Assembly (NCBI RefSeq): GCF_000010725.1
Contig: NC_013854.1
Span: forward strand, 711,001-775,000
DNA from: Azospirillum sp. B510
Lineage (GTDB): Bacteria > Pseudomonadota > Alphaproteobacteria > Azospirillales > Azospirillaceae
DNA length: 64,000 nt
Reading direction: 5' to 3'
Positions within the stretch are counted from its first letter, which is position 1. Each line of letters starts with the position of its first letter. The position numbers and the translations under genes were made by a program. The notes beneath the pieces are model-generated. The model saw nothing but the letters and a program-made list of their open reading frames with translations. It was not told where the DNA came from and made no database searches. This document shows, in pieces, positions 28,132-36,959 of this stretch.

Positions 28132-28151
28132 GTATGTATGTGAGTACATAC
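28132..28151. promoter_or_regulatory. TetR operator 1
   Basis: A perfect inverted repeat, GTATGTA-N6-TACATAC. It is 48 bp before the alkene reductase start and lies where its promoter should be. Confidence 0.72.
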
Positions 28152-28175
28152 TTGAAGCAAAGCCTGCCGCTTGTC

Positions 28176-28195
28176 AAGTATGTATCTGCATACTT
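28176..28195. promoter_or_regulatory. TetR operator 2
   Basis: A perfect inverted repeat, AAGTATG-N6-CATACTT, sharing the GTATG core and 6-bp spacer of operator 1. The two centres are 44 bp apart. It lies 40 bp before the TTG start of the TetR gene, so the repressor probably also controls itself. Confidence 0.72.
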
Positions 28196-28234
28196 ATTAT
28201 CAAGCCGAAGCGACCGGCTGGAGAGGGACGGGCT

Positions 28235-28906
28235 TTGGACGCAAGCAAGGAAGCCGCGGGCAAGGACGATGGCGGCTGTTGCCCCGGCAATGGCAGCGAG
28301 GGCGAGGGCGGGGGGCGCCGGCGCGACCGCGCGGCGACCGAAAACGCGTTGCTTGACGCCGCCAAGATGGTGTTCGCCGAACGCGGCTTCGACGCGGCGA
28401 CGACGCGCGAGATCGCCGGCCGGGCCGGGGTCAACGAACAGCTGATCCAGCGCTATTTCTCAGGAAAGAGCGGGCTTCTGCTGGCGGTGGTGGAGCGCTA
28501 TTGGCGCGAGGAATCGGGCGGCTGCGCCTTGCCGCCGCCGGATGAGGATCTGGAGACCGACCTTGTCCATTTCCTGCACGCCCAGTTGAAGCACAGCTGG
28601 GCGTGCCGCGACTTCACCCGTGTCGTGCTGGCCCGCGCGCTGGTCGATCCGGCGATCGCCGACGAGATGGCGCGCACCCTGTCGCAGAGCCGGATTCCCT
28701 GTCTGATCAAGCGGCTGGAGGGCCATCGCGACCGTGGCGCCATCGCCGCCGACGCCGATCTCGCCAATGTGGCGGCCGGCATCGCGACGCTCAGCTTCGG
28801 GCTGGGCTTCCTCGATCAGGTGGTGTTCGGCCGCGACGATGCCGGCATCTGCGCCATGGTCGGCACCCTGGCCCACACCATCGCCCACGGTCTCACACCC
28901 CGCTGA
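28235..28906 (+). CDS. TetR family transcriptional regulator (TTG start)
   Basis: The protein is about 223 residues. No ATG fits; the TTG at 28235 has GGAGAGGGA about 8 bases upstream, and the frame before it crosses the operator region. The first 33 residues are low-complexity and charged, then ATENALLDAAKMVFAERGFDAATTREIAGRAGVNEQLIQRYFSGKSGLL forms the TetR DNA-binding domain. The C-terminal helical half (DFTRVVLARALVDPAIADEM) should bind the ligand. It is divergent from the alkene reductase and its stop is 4 bp from the convergent rarD stop. Confidence 0.87.
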   Translation: MDASKEAAGKDDGGCCPGNGSEGEGGGRRRDRAATENALLDAAKMVFAERGFDAATTREIAGRAGVNEQLIQRYFSGKSGLLLAVVERYWREESGGCALPPPDEDLETDLVHFLHAQLKHSWACRDFTRVVLARALVDPAIADEMARTLSQSRIPCLIKRLEGHRDRGAIAADADLANVAAGIATLSFGLGFLDQVVFGRDDAGICAMVGTLAHTIAHGLTPR

Positions 28907-28910
28907 CCGT

Positions 28911-29843
28911 TCACTCGGCCGCCGCCGCCGCCGCCGCGCGGCTGGTCCGGCGGTGGTTGTGCACCGCGTCGGCGGTGAACACCGCCAGCGCCACCCAGAT
29001 GCAGGCAAAGGTGATGGCATGGCCGCGGGTGAAGGCCTCGCCATAGACCAGCACGCCGAGCAGCAGCTGCCCGGTCGGCCCGACATATTGCAGCAGCCCC
29101 ATGGTGGTCAGCGTCAGCCGCCCGGCGCCGATCATGAACAGCACCAGCGGCACCGCCGTCATCGGTCCGGCCAGCACCAGCAGGATGCTTTCCCCCCAGC
29201 CATGGCCGAAGGCGCCGCCGCCGCCCAGCCACAGCAGATAGCCCAGCGCCGCCGGCAGCAGCAGGGCGGTTTCGACCAGCAGCCCGATCAGCGGGTCGAT
29301 CGCCGCCTTCTTGCGCACCAGGGCGTAGAAGCCGAAGGACAGCGCCAGCGACAGGGCGACCCAGGGCACCGCGCCATAGCTGGCGACCAGGCTGCCGACG
29401 CCGGCGGTGGCGATGGCGACCGCCAGCATCCGGCCGCGGCTGAGCCGCTCATGCAGGAACAGCACGCCGAGCAGCACATTGATCAGCGGGTTGATGAAAT
29501 AGCCCAGGCTGGCCTCGACCAGCCGGCTGTTCACCACCGCCCAGATGAAGACCGTCCAGTTGACGGTCACCAGCAGGGTGGTGACCACCAGGACGCCGAG
29601 CCGGCGCCAACTGCCGACCGCCGTGACGATCGCCGCCGGCCCCCGGGTCGCCAGCACGATCGAGCCGACCAGCACCACCGTCCACACCACCCGGTGGGCG
29701 ACGATCTCCACCGCGCCGACATCGCCCAGCGATTTGAAGAAGACCGGGTTGACCAGCCCCCAGATCAGGTAGGAGGACAGCGCCGCGACGAACGCCGCGC
29801 TTGTGGAGGTCGGGGCCTTGGCGGGCGTCGGTATCGAGGACAT
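28911..29843 (-). CDS. rarD: EamA family transporter RarD
   Basis: The 310-residue inner-membrane protein has ten predicted helices. AALSSYLIWGLVNPVFFKSLGDVGAVEIVAHRVVWTVVL is the RarD signature at the N-terminus, with VNSRLVEASLGYFINPLINVLLGVLFLHERLSRGRMLAV in the middle and LLQYVGPTGQLLLGVLVYGEAF near the end. The C-terminus is Ala-rich (RAAAAAAAE). The drug/metabolite superfamily exports small molecules; no substrate is fixed for RarD. It is convergent with the TetR gene. Confidence 0.9.
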   Translation of the reverse strand: MSSIPTPAKAPTSTSAAFVAALSSYLIWGLVNPVFFKSLGDVGAVEIVAHRVVWTVVLVGSIVLATRGPAAIVTAVGSWRRLGVLVVTTLLVTVNWTVFIWAVVNSRLVEASLGYFINPLINVLLGVLFLHERLSRGRMLAVAIATAGVGSLVASYGAVPWVALSLALSFGFYALVRKKAAIDPLIGLLVETALLLPAALGYLLWLGGGGAFGHGWGESILLVLAGPMTAVPLVLFMIGAGRLTLTTMGLLQYVGPTGQLLLGVLVYGEAFTRGHAITFACIWVALAVFTADAVHNHRRTSRAAAAAAAE

Positions 29844-29950
29844 ACCGTCCGTTTAGCACATTGTTTGGGCAATTCGGCAGCGGTCGGCCGGACATGGCCG
29901 GGCTGCGCCGCCGGCATCGCTGTTTGTCCGCCGGGGCGCGGGCATGAAAA

Positions 29951-29970
29951 AGCCCCGCCGAAGCGGGGCT
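29951..29970 (-). terminator. Rho-independent terminator of grxD
   Basis: AGCCCCGC and GCGGGGCT form a perfect 8-bp stem with a CGAA loop. On the minus strand it is followed by a T-run (bases 29950-29947), 29 bp after the grxD stop. Confidence 0.85.
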
Positions 29971-29999
29971 CTTCCGATCCTGCCGGAGCCGCGACGCCG

Positions 30000-30335
<336 letters not shown>

Positions 30336-30411
30336 GGCTCGATAACCCTTCCGATGCGGCCCGGCGCGGCCGGGGCCTTGTTCACTGCGACATGCGTTGA
30401 CGGGGCGCGGC

Positions 30412-30453
30412 CTCAGGCGCCTTCCGGCACTTTTCTCAGGCGCCTTCCGGCAC
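30412..30453. repeat. Tandem 19-bp repeat at the bolA stop
   Basis: CTCAGGCGCCTTCCGGCAC occurs at 30412-30430 and 30435-30453. The second copy contains the bolA stop codon and its last residues; the first lies just downstream. This looks like a local slippage duplication. Confidence 0.8.
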
Positions 30454-30675
30454 CGCGGTGGTCAGCGCCAGGGCGTGCAGTTCGCCGCCCATCTTTCCCT
30501 GGAGGGACGCGTAGACCATCTGGTGCTGCTGCACCCGGCTCTTGCCCTTGAAGGCGGCGGAGGTGACGAGCGCGGCATAATGGTCGCCGTCGCCCCGCAG
30601 ATCCGCGATCTCGACGACCGCGTCCGGGATGCCCTCCTTGATGAGCTTTTCGATCGTGGCGGCTTCCATCGCCAT
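30436..30675 (-). CDS. bolA: BolA family protein
   Basis: The 79-residue protein has the BolA fold motifs: TIEKLIKEGIPDAVVEIADL, GDGDHYAALVTSAAFKGKSRVQQHQMVYASLQGKMGGELHALALTT. The conserved His residues sit in the HY and HQMVY segments, which can complete a shared [2Fe-2S] cluster with Grx4. It starts at 30675, with GAGGA about 12 bases upstream; an ATG two codons on is possible. It lies between purB and grxD on one strand. Confidence 0.93.
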   Translation of the reverse strand: MAMEAATIEKLIKEGIPDAVVEIADLRGDGDHYAALVTSAAFKGKSRVQQHQMVYASLQGKMGGELHALALTTAVPEGA

Positions 30676-30822
30676 GGGTTCAGTCCTCGCTCTGTTCGGG
30701 ATTGCCCCGCCCGGGCACACGCTTCGCAAGATAGAGTAGGAGCGGACGGGCCGTTTGTCATCCTCCGGCAAGTCTTTGCCGCCCTGCGGAAGATGGGGTG
30801 ACGGCCCGGCCGGTCCAGCCGG

Positions 30823-32118
30823 TCAGGCGCCGAACACGCGCTTGAACACGGTGTCGACATGCTTGGTGTGGTAGGTCATGTCGAACATCGGCTCCAGCTT
30901 GTCGCGGCCGATATGCTTGGCGATGTCGGCGTCGTTCGACAGCAGGTCCAGATAGTTGCCGCCCTTCTCCCACACCTGCATGGCGTTGCGCTGCACCGCC
31001 TTGTAGCTGTCCTCGCGGCTCATGCCGGCCTGGGTCAGTGCCAGCAGCACGCGCTGCGAGAAGACCAGCCCGCCCAGATCATCCAGGTTCCGCTGCATGC
31101 GCTCCGGATAGACCACCAGCTTCTCCATCATGCTGGTCAGGCGCACCAGGGCGAAATCCAGCGTGACGGTGGCGTCGGGGCCGATCATGCGCTCGACGGA
31201 GCTGTGCGAGATGTCGCGCTCGTGCCACAGCGCGACATTCTCCAGCGCCGGGACCACGGCGGAGCGCACGATGCGGGCCAGACCGGTCAGATTCTCCGAC
31301 AGGACCGGGTTGCGCTTGTGCGGCATCGCCGACGAGCCCTTCTGGCCGGGGTGGAAATACTCCTCCGCCTCGCGCACCTCGGTGCGTTGCAGGTGGCGGA
31401 TTTCCGTCGCCAGATTCTCGATGCTCGACGCGATCACGCCCAGCACGGAGAAGAAGAAGGCGTGGCGGTCACGCGGGATGACCTGGGTCGACACCGGCTC
31501 CACCGACAGGCCGAGCTTGGCGGCGACATGCTCCTCGACCCGCGGGTCGATGTTGGCGAAGGTGCCGACGGCGCCGGAGATGGCGCAGGTGGCGATGTCC
31601 TGGCGCGCCTGGACCAGACGCTCGCGCCCGCGGGCGAAGGCGGCGTAATGGCCGGCCAGCTTCAGCCCGAAGGTCGTCGGCTCGGCATGGATGCCGTGGC
31701 TGCGGCCGATGGTGACGGTGTTCTTGTGCTCCAGCGCCCGGCGCTTCAGCGCCGCCAGCAGCGCGTCCATGTCGGCCAGCAGCAGGTCGGCGGCCTGGGT
31801 CAGTTGCACGGCCAGGCAGGTGTCCAGCACGTCCGACGAGGTCATGCCCTGATGGACGAAGCGGGCTTCCGGACCGACATGTTCGGCGAGGTTGGTCAGG
31901 AAGGCGATGACGTCGTGACGGGTCTCGCGCTCGATCTCGTCGATGCGGTCGATCTCCCACTTGCCGCGCTCCCACACCGCCTTGGCGGCCTCCTTCGGGA
32001 TCACGCCCAGCTCGGCCTGCGCGTCGCAGGCGTGCGCCTCGATCTCGAACCAGATGCGGAAGCGGTTTTCCGGCTCCCAGATGCGGGCCATCTCTTGGCG
32101 GGTATAGCGGGGGATCAT
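30823..32118 (-). CDS. purB: Adenylosuccinate lyase
   Basis: PurB cleaves SAICAR and adenylosuccinate, releasing fumarate, in purine synthesis. The 431-residue protein begins [20 protein letters not shown] and has [28 protein letters not shown] with the general acid His, [12 protein letters not shown] and the flexible signature loop [11 protein letters not shown]. The start at 32118 has a CCGGAGAG site. It lies about 28 kb from purC and purS and is on the opposite strand. bolA and grxD follow in the same direction. Confidence 0.97.
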   Translation of the reverse strand: MIPRYTRQEMARIWEPENRFRIWFEIEAHACDAQAELGVIPKEAAKAVWERGKWEIDRIDEIERETRHDVIAFLTNLAEHVGPEARFVHQGMTSSDVLDTCLAVQLTQAADLLLADMDALLAALKRRALEHKNTVTIGRSHGIHAEPTTFGLKLAGHYAAFARGRERLVQARQDIATCAISGAVGTFANIDPRVEEHVAAKLGLSVEPVSTQVIPRDRHAFFFSVLGVIASSIENLATEIRHLQRTEVREAEEYFHPGQKGSSAMPHKRNPVLSENLTGLARIVRSAVVPALENVALWHERDISHSSVERMIGPDATVTLDFALVRLTSMMEKLVVYPERMQRNLDDLGGLVFSQRVLLALTQAGMSREDSYKAVQRNAMQVWEKGGNYLDLLSNDADIAKHIGRDKLEPMFDMTYHTKHVDTVFKRVFGA

Positions 32119-32532
32119 CGGCACTCTCCGGAGGATGCGGGCGCTGGATTGGACGTGGCTTGCGGAACTCTTCGGCACGCGCGCGCGACCATAGCGGCGC
32201 CGGCATGCGTTTTAAAGCCTCGCGATGGCTCCCCTTCGTCCGGGCGGCCGGCGGCGTTAATCTTCGCACCCGGATTGTTGCCGGCCGAAGGGAATTCCCA
32301 CCTATGGCGGGGCGGGCGGACTTTCCGCGAATCCTCTGTGCGCGCGCCGCTCCCCGCCGGTTTGCCCATCCCGGAGCGAGGAAAACAGTCAAAGAGTCGC
32401 GCCGGGGTGGATTTGATTGGCTTGCGGTTGAATCCTTACGGGCATTAAGCAACACTTGTACGGCGTCCCGGGGGCGACCCCGACCGGCGTTTCGCAAATC
32501 GTCCAAGACAGGCCATCCGAAGGGAGCCCTTT
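32119..32532. other. Divergent intergenic region between purB and the GGDEF-EAL gene
   Basis: This 414-bp stretch lies between divergent genes and must hold both promoters. No clear operator, riboswitch, repeat or small gene was recognised. Its 3' part (32400-32460) is less GC-rich than its surroundings and may be the promoter of the plus-strand gene. Confidence 0.4.
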
Positions 32533-35500
32533 TTGTCCGACCCCGTCGCCGAGCTGGTCCGCGCGCCGTCGCGCTCGTCCGACGAGGCGCGGCTGTACCG
32601 CCTGCAATTCCTGGCGTCGATGGTGCTGGTGTCGGCGCTCGTGCTCGGGCTCGGGCTCTACTTCGTCTGGCAGCATTGGGCCGACCTGGAGCATGATCTG
32701 GAGCAGAGCGAGGCGCGCTATGTCCAGGAGCAGCGCCAGGCCCTGGCGCAGGAGGTGGAGAATGCCCAGTCCTACCTCGCCTACATGCGCTCGCGCGTCG
32801 AGCCGCTGCTGAAGGAGCAGCTGCGCGCCCAGGTGGACGAGGCCTATTCCATCGCCCGCAGCATCCATGACCGGGAAAAGGACATCCTGCCCGAAAAGGC
32901 GGTGAAGGAGTCGATCAAGGAAACGTTGCGGCCGCTGCGTTTCTCCGGCGGGCGCGGCTATTACTTCATCAGCGACCTGAACGCCGACACGGTGCTGATG
33001 CCGGTCGATCCGTCGCGGGAGGGGACGTCCCCCTTCGCCACGCCCGATCCGCAGGCGGCCGCGGCGGCGCGCGAACTGATGCGGGCGGTCCAGGATCCGA
33101 GCCTGCGCGGCTTCGCCCGCTATCGCTGGCATCCACCGGACGATCCGGCCCATACCGCAGACAAGCCGGCCGGAGACAAAACGGCCCCGGTCACCGACAG
33201 GCCCGCCATCGACAAGCTGGCCTTCGTCCGCCGTTTCGAGCCCTATGGCTGGGTGATCGGCGCCAGCGATTCCCTCAGTGCGGTGGAGGCGCGTCTGCAA
33301 CGCGAATCGCTGGACCGGCTGCGCGCCTTCCGGTTCGGCGAGACCGGCTATATCGGCGTGCTGCGCCAGGACGGGCAGGTGCTGCTGTCGCCCACCGCTC
33401 CGGCGTCGGAGGGGATGAACGCCCGCGACCTGCCGTGGAAGACCGAACGCGATCTCGTCATCCGCCTGCTGGAGCTGGGGCGCCAGGGCGGCGGGGAGTT
33501 GCGCTATGACTGGATCCATCCGGTCACCGGCCAGCCGACGCCGAAGATGGCCTATGTCGCGGCCCCCGGCGTCTGGGGCTGGATCCTGATCGCCGGCTTC
33601 TACATCGATGATGTCGGCAAGGAGATGGAGATCCGCCGGGCGGAGATCAGCCGGGGCGTCAACCAGCGGGTCTGGACGACCGTCGCGGTGCTGGCGCTGG
33701 CGCTGGCGGCGTCGGTCGGCGTGTCCTGGCTGGTCACCGGCTGGATCCGGCGCATCGTCGGCTCCTACCAGCAGCGGGTCAGCCACAGCGACAGCATGCT
33801 GCGCGAACGGGCGCGCCAGCTCTATCTCGCCAATTTCTTCGTCGATCACGTGTCGGAGATCGTCGTGCTGGCCGACGCCGGCCTGCGCATCACCTACGTC
33901 AATCCCTTCGGTTGCCAGGCCCTGGGCGGGACGCTGGAGGATCTGGTGATGGGGCAGGCCGACCTGCTGAAGCGCTTCGCCGCCGAGGGCGAGAATGCCG
34001 CCAGCCATTACGAGACCGTCTACCACACCGCCGACGGCCGCATGCTGGAACTGGAGGTCACCGCCAGCCGCATCACCTACGAGGGGGAGGTCTATTACTC
34101 CGCCATCGCCCGCGACGTCAGCGAGCGCAAGCGGGCCGAATGGCAGCTGCGGCTGTCGGCCAAGGTGTTCGACAACGCGTCGGAGGGCATGTTCGTCGCC
34201 AACGACCAGCGGCAGATCGTCGCCGCCAACGACGCCTTCTCCCGCATCACCGGCTATGGGCGGGACGAGGTGCTGGGGCAAGGCCCCGGTTTTCTGCGTT
34301 CCGACCGCAACCCTCCGGGCTTCTATGCCGAGCTCTGGGCGCAGCTGCGCCGCGACGGCCATTGGGCCGGCGAGATCTGGAGCACCCGGAAAAGCGGCGA
34401 GGTGTTCCCGGAATGGCTGAGCGTCACGGTGGTCAGGAACGAGGATGGCGCCGTCGCCAACTATATCGCCGCCTTCACCGACATCACCGAAACCCGCGCG
34501 CAGGAGGAGCGGATCCGCCATCTGGCGCAGTTCGATTTCCTGACCGATCTTCCCAACCGTTTCCTGCTGCGCGACCGGCTGGAGCGCGCCATGCTGGCCG
34601 CCGGGCGTCACGGCTCCCGGGTGGGGCTGCTGTTCGTCGATCTCGACCGCTTCAAGACCATCAACGACAGCCTGGGCCATCAGGTCGGCGACAGCCTGCT
34701 GCGCGAGGTGGCGGCGCGGCTGGTCGGCACGGTGCGGGCCAGCGACACGGTCAGCCGGCAGGGCGGCGACGAGTTCATCATCCTCATCGGCGACATGGAC
34801 GACGGCGAGGCGGCGGGCATCGTCGCGCGCAAGGTGCTGCGCTCGGTGTCGGAGCCCTATCTGATCGACGGGCACGAATTGCAGGTCACGCCGTCCATCG
34901 GCATCGCCATCTATCCCGACGACGGCACCGGCATCGACGCCTTGCTGAAGAGCGCCGACATGGCGATGTACGCCGCCAAGGAGGGCGGGCGCGCGACCTA
35001 CCGCTTCTTCACGCCGGAACTGAACCGCCGCGCGTCCGACCGTCTGTGGACGGAGAACAATCTGCGCCGGGCGCTCGCCAACAACGAGCTGGAACTGCAT
35101 TTCCAGCCGCAATTCTCGATGGACGGCCGGCGCCTGATCGGGGCGGAGGCGCTGGTGCGCTGGCGCCAGCCCGACGGCACGCTGATCATGCCGGGGCAGT
35201 TCATTCCGGTGGCCGAGGACACCGGACTGATCCTGCCTTTGGGCGACTGGGTGCTGGGCGAGGCCTGCCGCCGCGCGGCGGAGCTGATGCGCCACCGCAC
35301 CCTGGTGATCGCCGTCAACCTGTCGGCGGTGCAGGTGCGCCGCCCCGGTCTGGCGGAGCGGGTGGCCGGTTGGCTGGCGGCCTACGGCGTTCCCTCCTCG
35401 GCGCTGGAGCTGGAGGTGACGGAAAGCGTCCTGATGGACGAGTCCGACGTGGTGTCGGAGACCTTCGCCCAGTTGCGCGAGATGGGGGTGCCTGTCGCCA

Positions 35501-35853
35501 TCGACGATTTCGGCACCGGCTACTCGTCGCTGGCCTATCTGAAGCGCTTCCGGGTGGACAAGCTGAAGATCGACCGCAGCTTCGTCAGCGGCCTGCGCGC
35601 CGGCAATCCGGACAGCGGCGCCATCGCCGAGGCGATCATCGGCATGGCCCGTTCCCTGCGCATGCAGACCCTGGCCGAAGGGGTGGAGACGGAAGAACAG
35701 TACGACTGCCTCGCCAGGCTCGGCTGCGACCAATGCCAAGGCTATCTGCTGGGCCGCCCGATGCCCTACGAGGAGTTCCTGGCCCTGGTTCGGCGCGATG
35801 CCGGCATGGCCGGGAACCGGGTGGCCGAAGTGGTCGCCGAGGTGGTGGACTAG
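32533..35853 (+). CDS. Membrane Cache-PAS-PAS-GGDEF-EAL cyclic-di-GMP enzyme
   Basis: The 1106-residue protein starts at a TTG (32533), preceded by AGGGAG. A first membrane helix (about 27-48) and a second near 377-405 bracket a large periplasmic Cache-type sensor (GGRGYYFISDLNADTVLMPV and a repeat, GETGYIGVLRQDGQVLLSP). Two PAS domains follow. The cyclase site is intact GGDEF at 744-748, with an RxxD inhibitory site (RASD) five residues before it. The EAL domain keeps EAL at 872-874, then LEVTES, DDFGTGYSSL and KLKIDRSF. Both synthesis and breakdown of c-di-GMP therefore look possible. It stands alone. Confidence 0.9.
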   Translation: MSDPVAELVRAPSRSSDEARLYRLQFLASMVLVSALVLGLGLYFVWQHWADLEHDLEQSEARYVQEQRQALAQEVENAQSYLAYMRSRVEPLLKEQLRAQVDEAYSIARSIHDREKDILPEKAVKESIKETLRPLRFSGGRGYYFISDLNADTVLMPVDPSREGTSPFATPDPQAAAAARELMRAVQDPSLRGFARYRWHPPDDPAHTADKPAGDKTAPVTDRPAIDKLAFVRRFEPYGWVIGASDSLSAVEARLQRESLDRLRAFRFGETGYIGVLRQDGQVLLSPTAPASEGMNARDLPWKTERDLVIRLLELGRQGGGELRYDWIHPVTGQPTPKMAYVAAPGVWGWILIAGFYIDDVGKEMEIRRAEISRGVNQRVWTTVAVLALALAASVGVSWLVTGWIRRIVGSYQQRVSHSDSMLRERARQLYLANFFVDHVSEIVVLADAGLRITYVNPFGCQALGGTLEDLVMGQADLLKRFAAEGENAASHYETVYHTADGRMLELEVTASRITYEGEVYYSAIARDVSERKRAEWQLRLSAKVFDNASEGMFVANDQRQIVAANDAFSRITGYGRDEVLGQGPGFLRSDRNPPGFYAELWAQLRRDGHWAGEIWSTRKSGEVFPEWLSVTVVRNEDGAVANYIAAFTDITETRAQEERIRHLAQFDFLTDLPNRFLLRDRLERAMLAAGRHGSRVGLLFVDLDRFKTINDSLGHQVGDSLLREVAARLVGTVRASDTVSRQGGDEFIILIGDMDDGEAAGIVARKVLRSVSEPYLIDGHELQVTPSIGIAIYPDDGTGIDALLKSADMAMYAAKEGGRATYRFFTPELNRRASDRLWTENNLRRALANNELELHFQPQFSMDGRRLIGAEALVRWRQPDGTLIMPGQFIPVAEDTGLILPLGDWVLGEACRRAAELMRHRTLVIAVNLSAVQVRRPGLAERVAGWLAAYGVPSSALELEVTESVLMDESDVVSETFAQLREMGVPVAIDDFGTGYSSLAYLKRFRVDKLKIDRSFVSGLRAGNPDSGAIAEAIIGMARSLRMQTLAEGVETEEQYDCLARLGCDQCQGYLLGRPMPYEEFLALVRRDAGMAGNRVAEVVAEVVD

Positions 35854-35905
35854 AGTCCGTCTGAACCGATCGCGCTCTGGGCGCGCGCGGGGTGTCGTTC
35901 CGACC

Positions 35906-36697
35906 TCAGCCGTAGCGCAGCAGCCGTGTCCCGTTCGCCTTCAGCCAGGCCCGCGGCCAGTCGACGCCGCGGCCGGCGGTCAGGCTGGCGCACAGCGCCC
36001 AGAAGCGCTGGGAATGGTTCATCTCGCGCAGATGCGCCACCTCGTGCCCGACGACATAATCCAGCACCGGCTCCGGCGTCAGGATCAGCCGCCAGGAGAA
36101 GGACAGCCGGCCGGTCGAGGAACAGCTGCCCCAACGGCTCTTGGTGTCGCGGATGGTGACGGCGGCGACGCGGGCGCCGATGGAGGCGGCTTTCAGGCGG
36201 GCGCGGGTCGCCAACTCGCGCTTGGCTTCGGCGGTCAGGAAATCGCGGACGCGGCGGGCGACATGCTCGGGCTGGCCGCCGACCAGCAGGGCGCCATCCT
36301 CGATCCGGCTCGGGCCGCGCAGGGCCGGGTCGTGGCGGATGACATGCTCGACCCCGAGATAGGGCACGCTGGCGCCGTCGGCGAAGGGCAGGGACGGCGG
36401 CATCGCCGCCAGCCGCGCCCGCAGCCAGCCGTCATGCCGGCCGACGAACTGGCGGGCGTCGGTTTCCGACACGCCGACCGGCACCACCACCTCGACCAGA
36501 CCGCGGCCGGCATCGACGCGCAGGGTCATGCGGGTGGCCCGCGCGCTTTCCCGCAATTCCAACGGAACCGGCAGGCCGGATATCTCCAGCGCCCGCGGCG
36601 GCTGGGGCGGTCGGGGCGGCCGGGCGGCGGTTCGCCGGCGGCGGCGCGCCGGGGCGGGGAGAGTGGCGGGGAGGGGGGAAGGGCCGCGTTGCACCAT
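35906..36697 (-). CDS. YgjP/SprT-like zinc metallopeptidase (DUF45/M48-like)
   Basis: The 263-residue protein carries the gluzincin-type motif GHEVAHLREMNHSQRFW with HEVAH as the zinc site. A preceding RWGSCSSTGRLSFSWRLIL stretch is typical of the YgjP (DUF45) family. Its first 45 residues are Arg/Pro-rich and vary within the family. Members are cytoplasmic and their targets are largely unknown. It is convergent with the GGDEF-EAL gene and divergent from the kinase at 36960. Confidence 0.85.
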   Translation of the reverse strand: MVQRGPSPLPATLPAPARRRRRTAARPPRPPQPPRALEISGLPVPLELRESARATRMTLRVDAGRGLVEVVVPVGVSETDARQFVGRHDGWLRARLAAMPPSLPFADGASVPYLGVEHVIRHDPALRGPSRIEDGALLVGGQPEHVARRVRDFLTAEAKRELATRARLKAASIGARVAAVTIRDTKSRWGSCSSTGRLSFSWRLILTPEPVLDYVVGHEVAHLREMNHSQRFWALCASLTAGRGVDWPRAWLKANGTRLLRYG

Positions 36698-36959
36698 GGC
36701 GTCTTATAGCGCGGCGACCGCCGGATGCGGAAGCCTCCTCCGCCCTTTGTCCGACTGGCGCAAGGCGGTGGTTTCGGCTTAAGGCGTTAGGGCTTTCGAA
36801 CGAACCTAGGCCATGGATTGGACCGAGGTCACATTTGACACGATCGATCGGGGCACAAGATAAAGCAGAGGTAACGCGGTGGTCTGGAGATAGCCATTTT
36901 TCGCCGGTTCCGCCGCTTACTTGCTTGTGATTGGTCCTCCCCTCAGCCTTGCCGGACAT

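Noticed and set aside
32389..35739. Long minus-strand open frame opposite the GGDEF-EAL gene
   Set aside because: Shadow of a well-supported gene; composition is His/Gln/Arg-rich as expected from an antisense frame.
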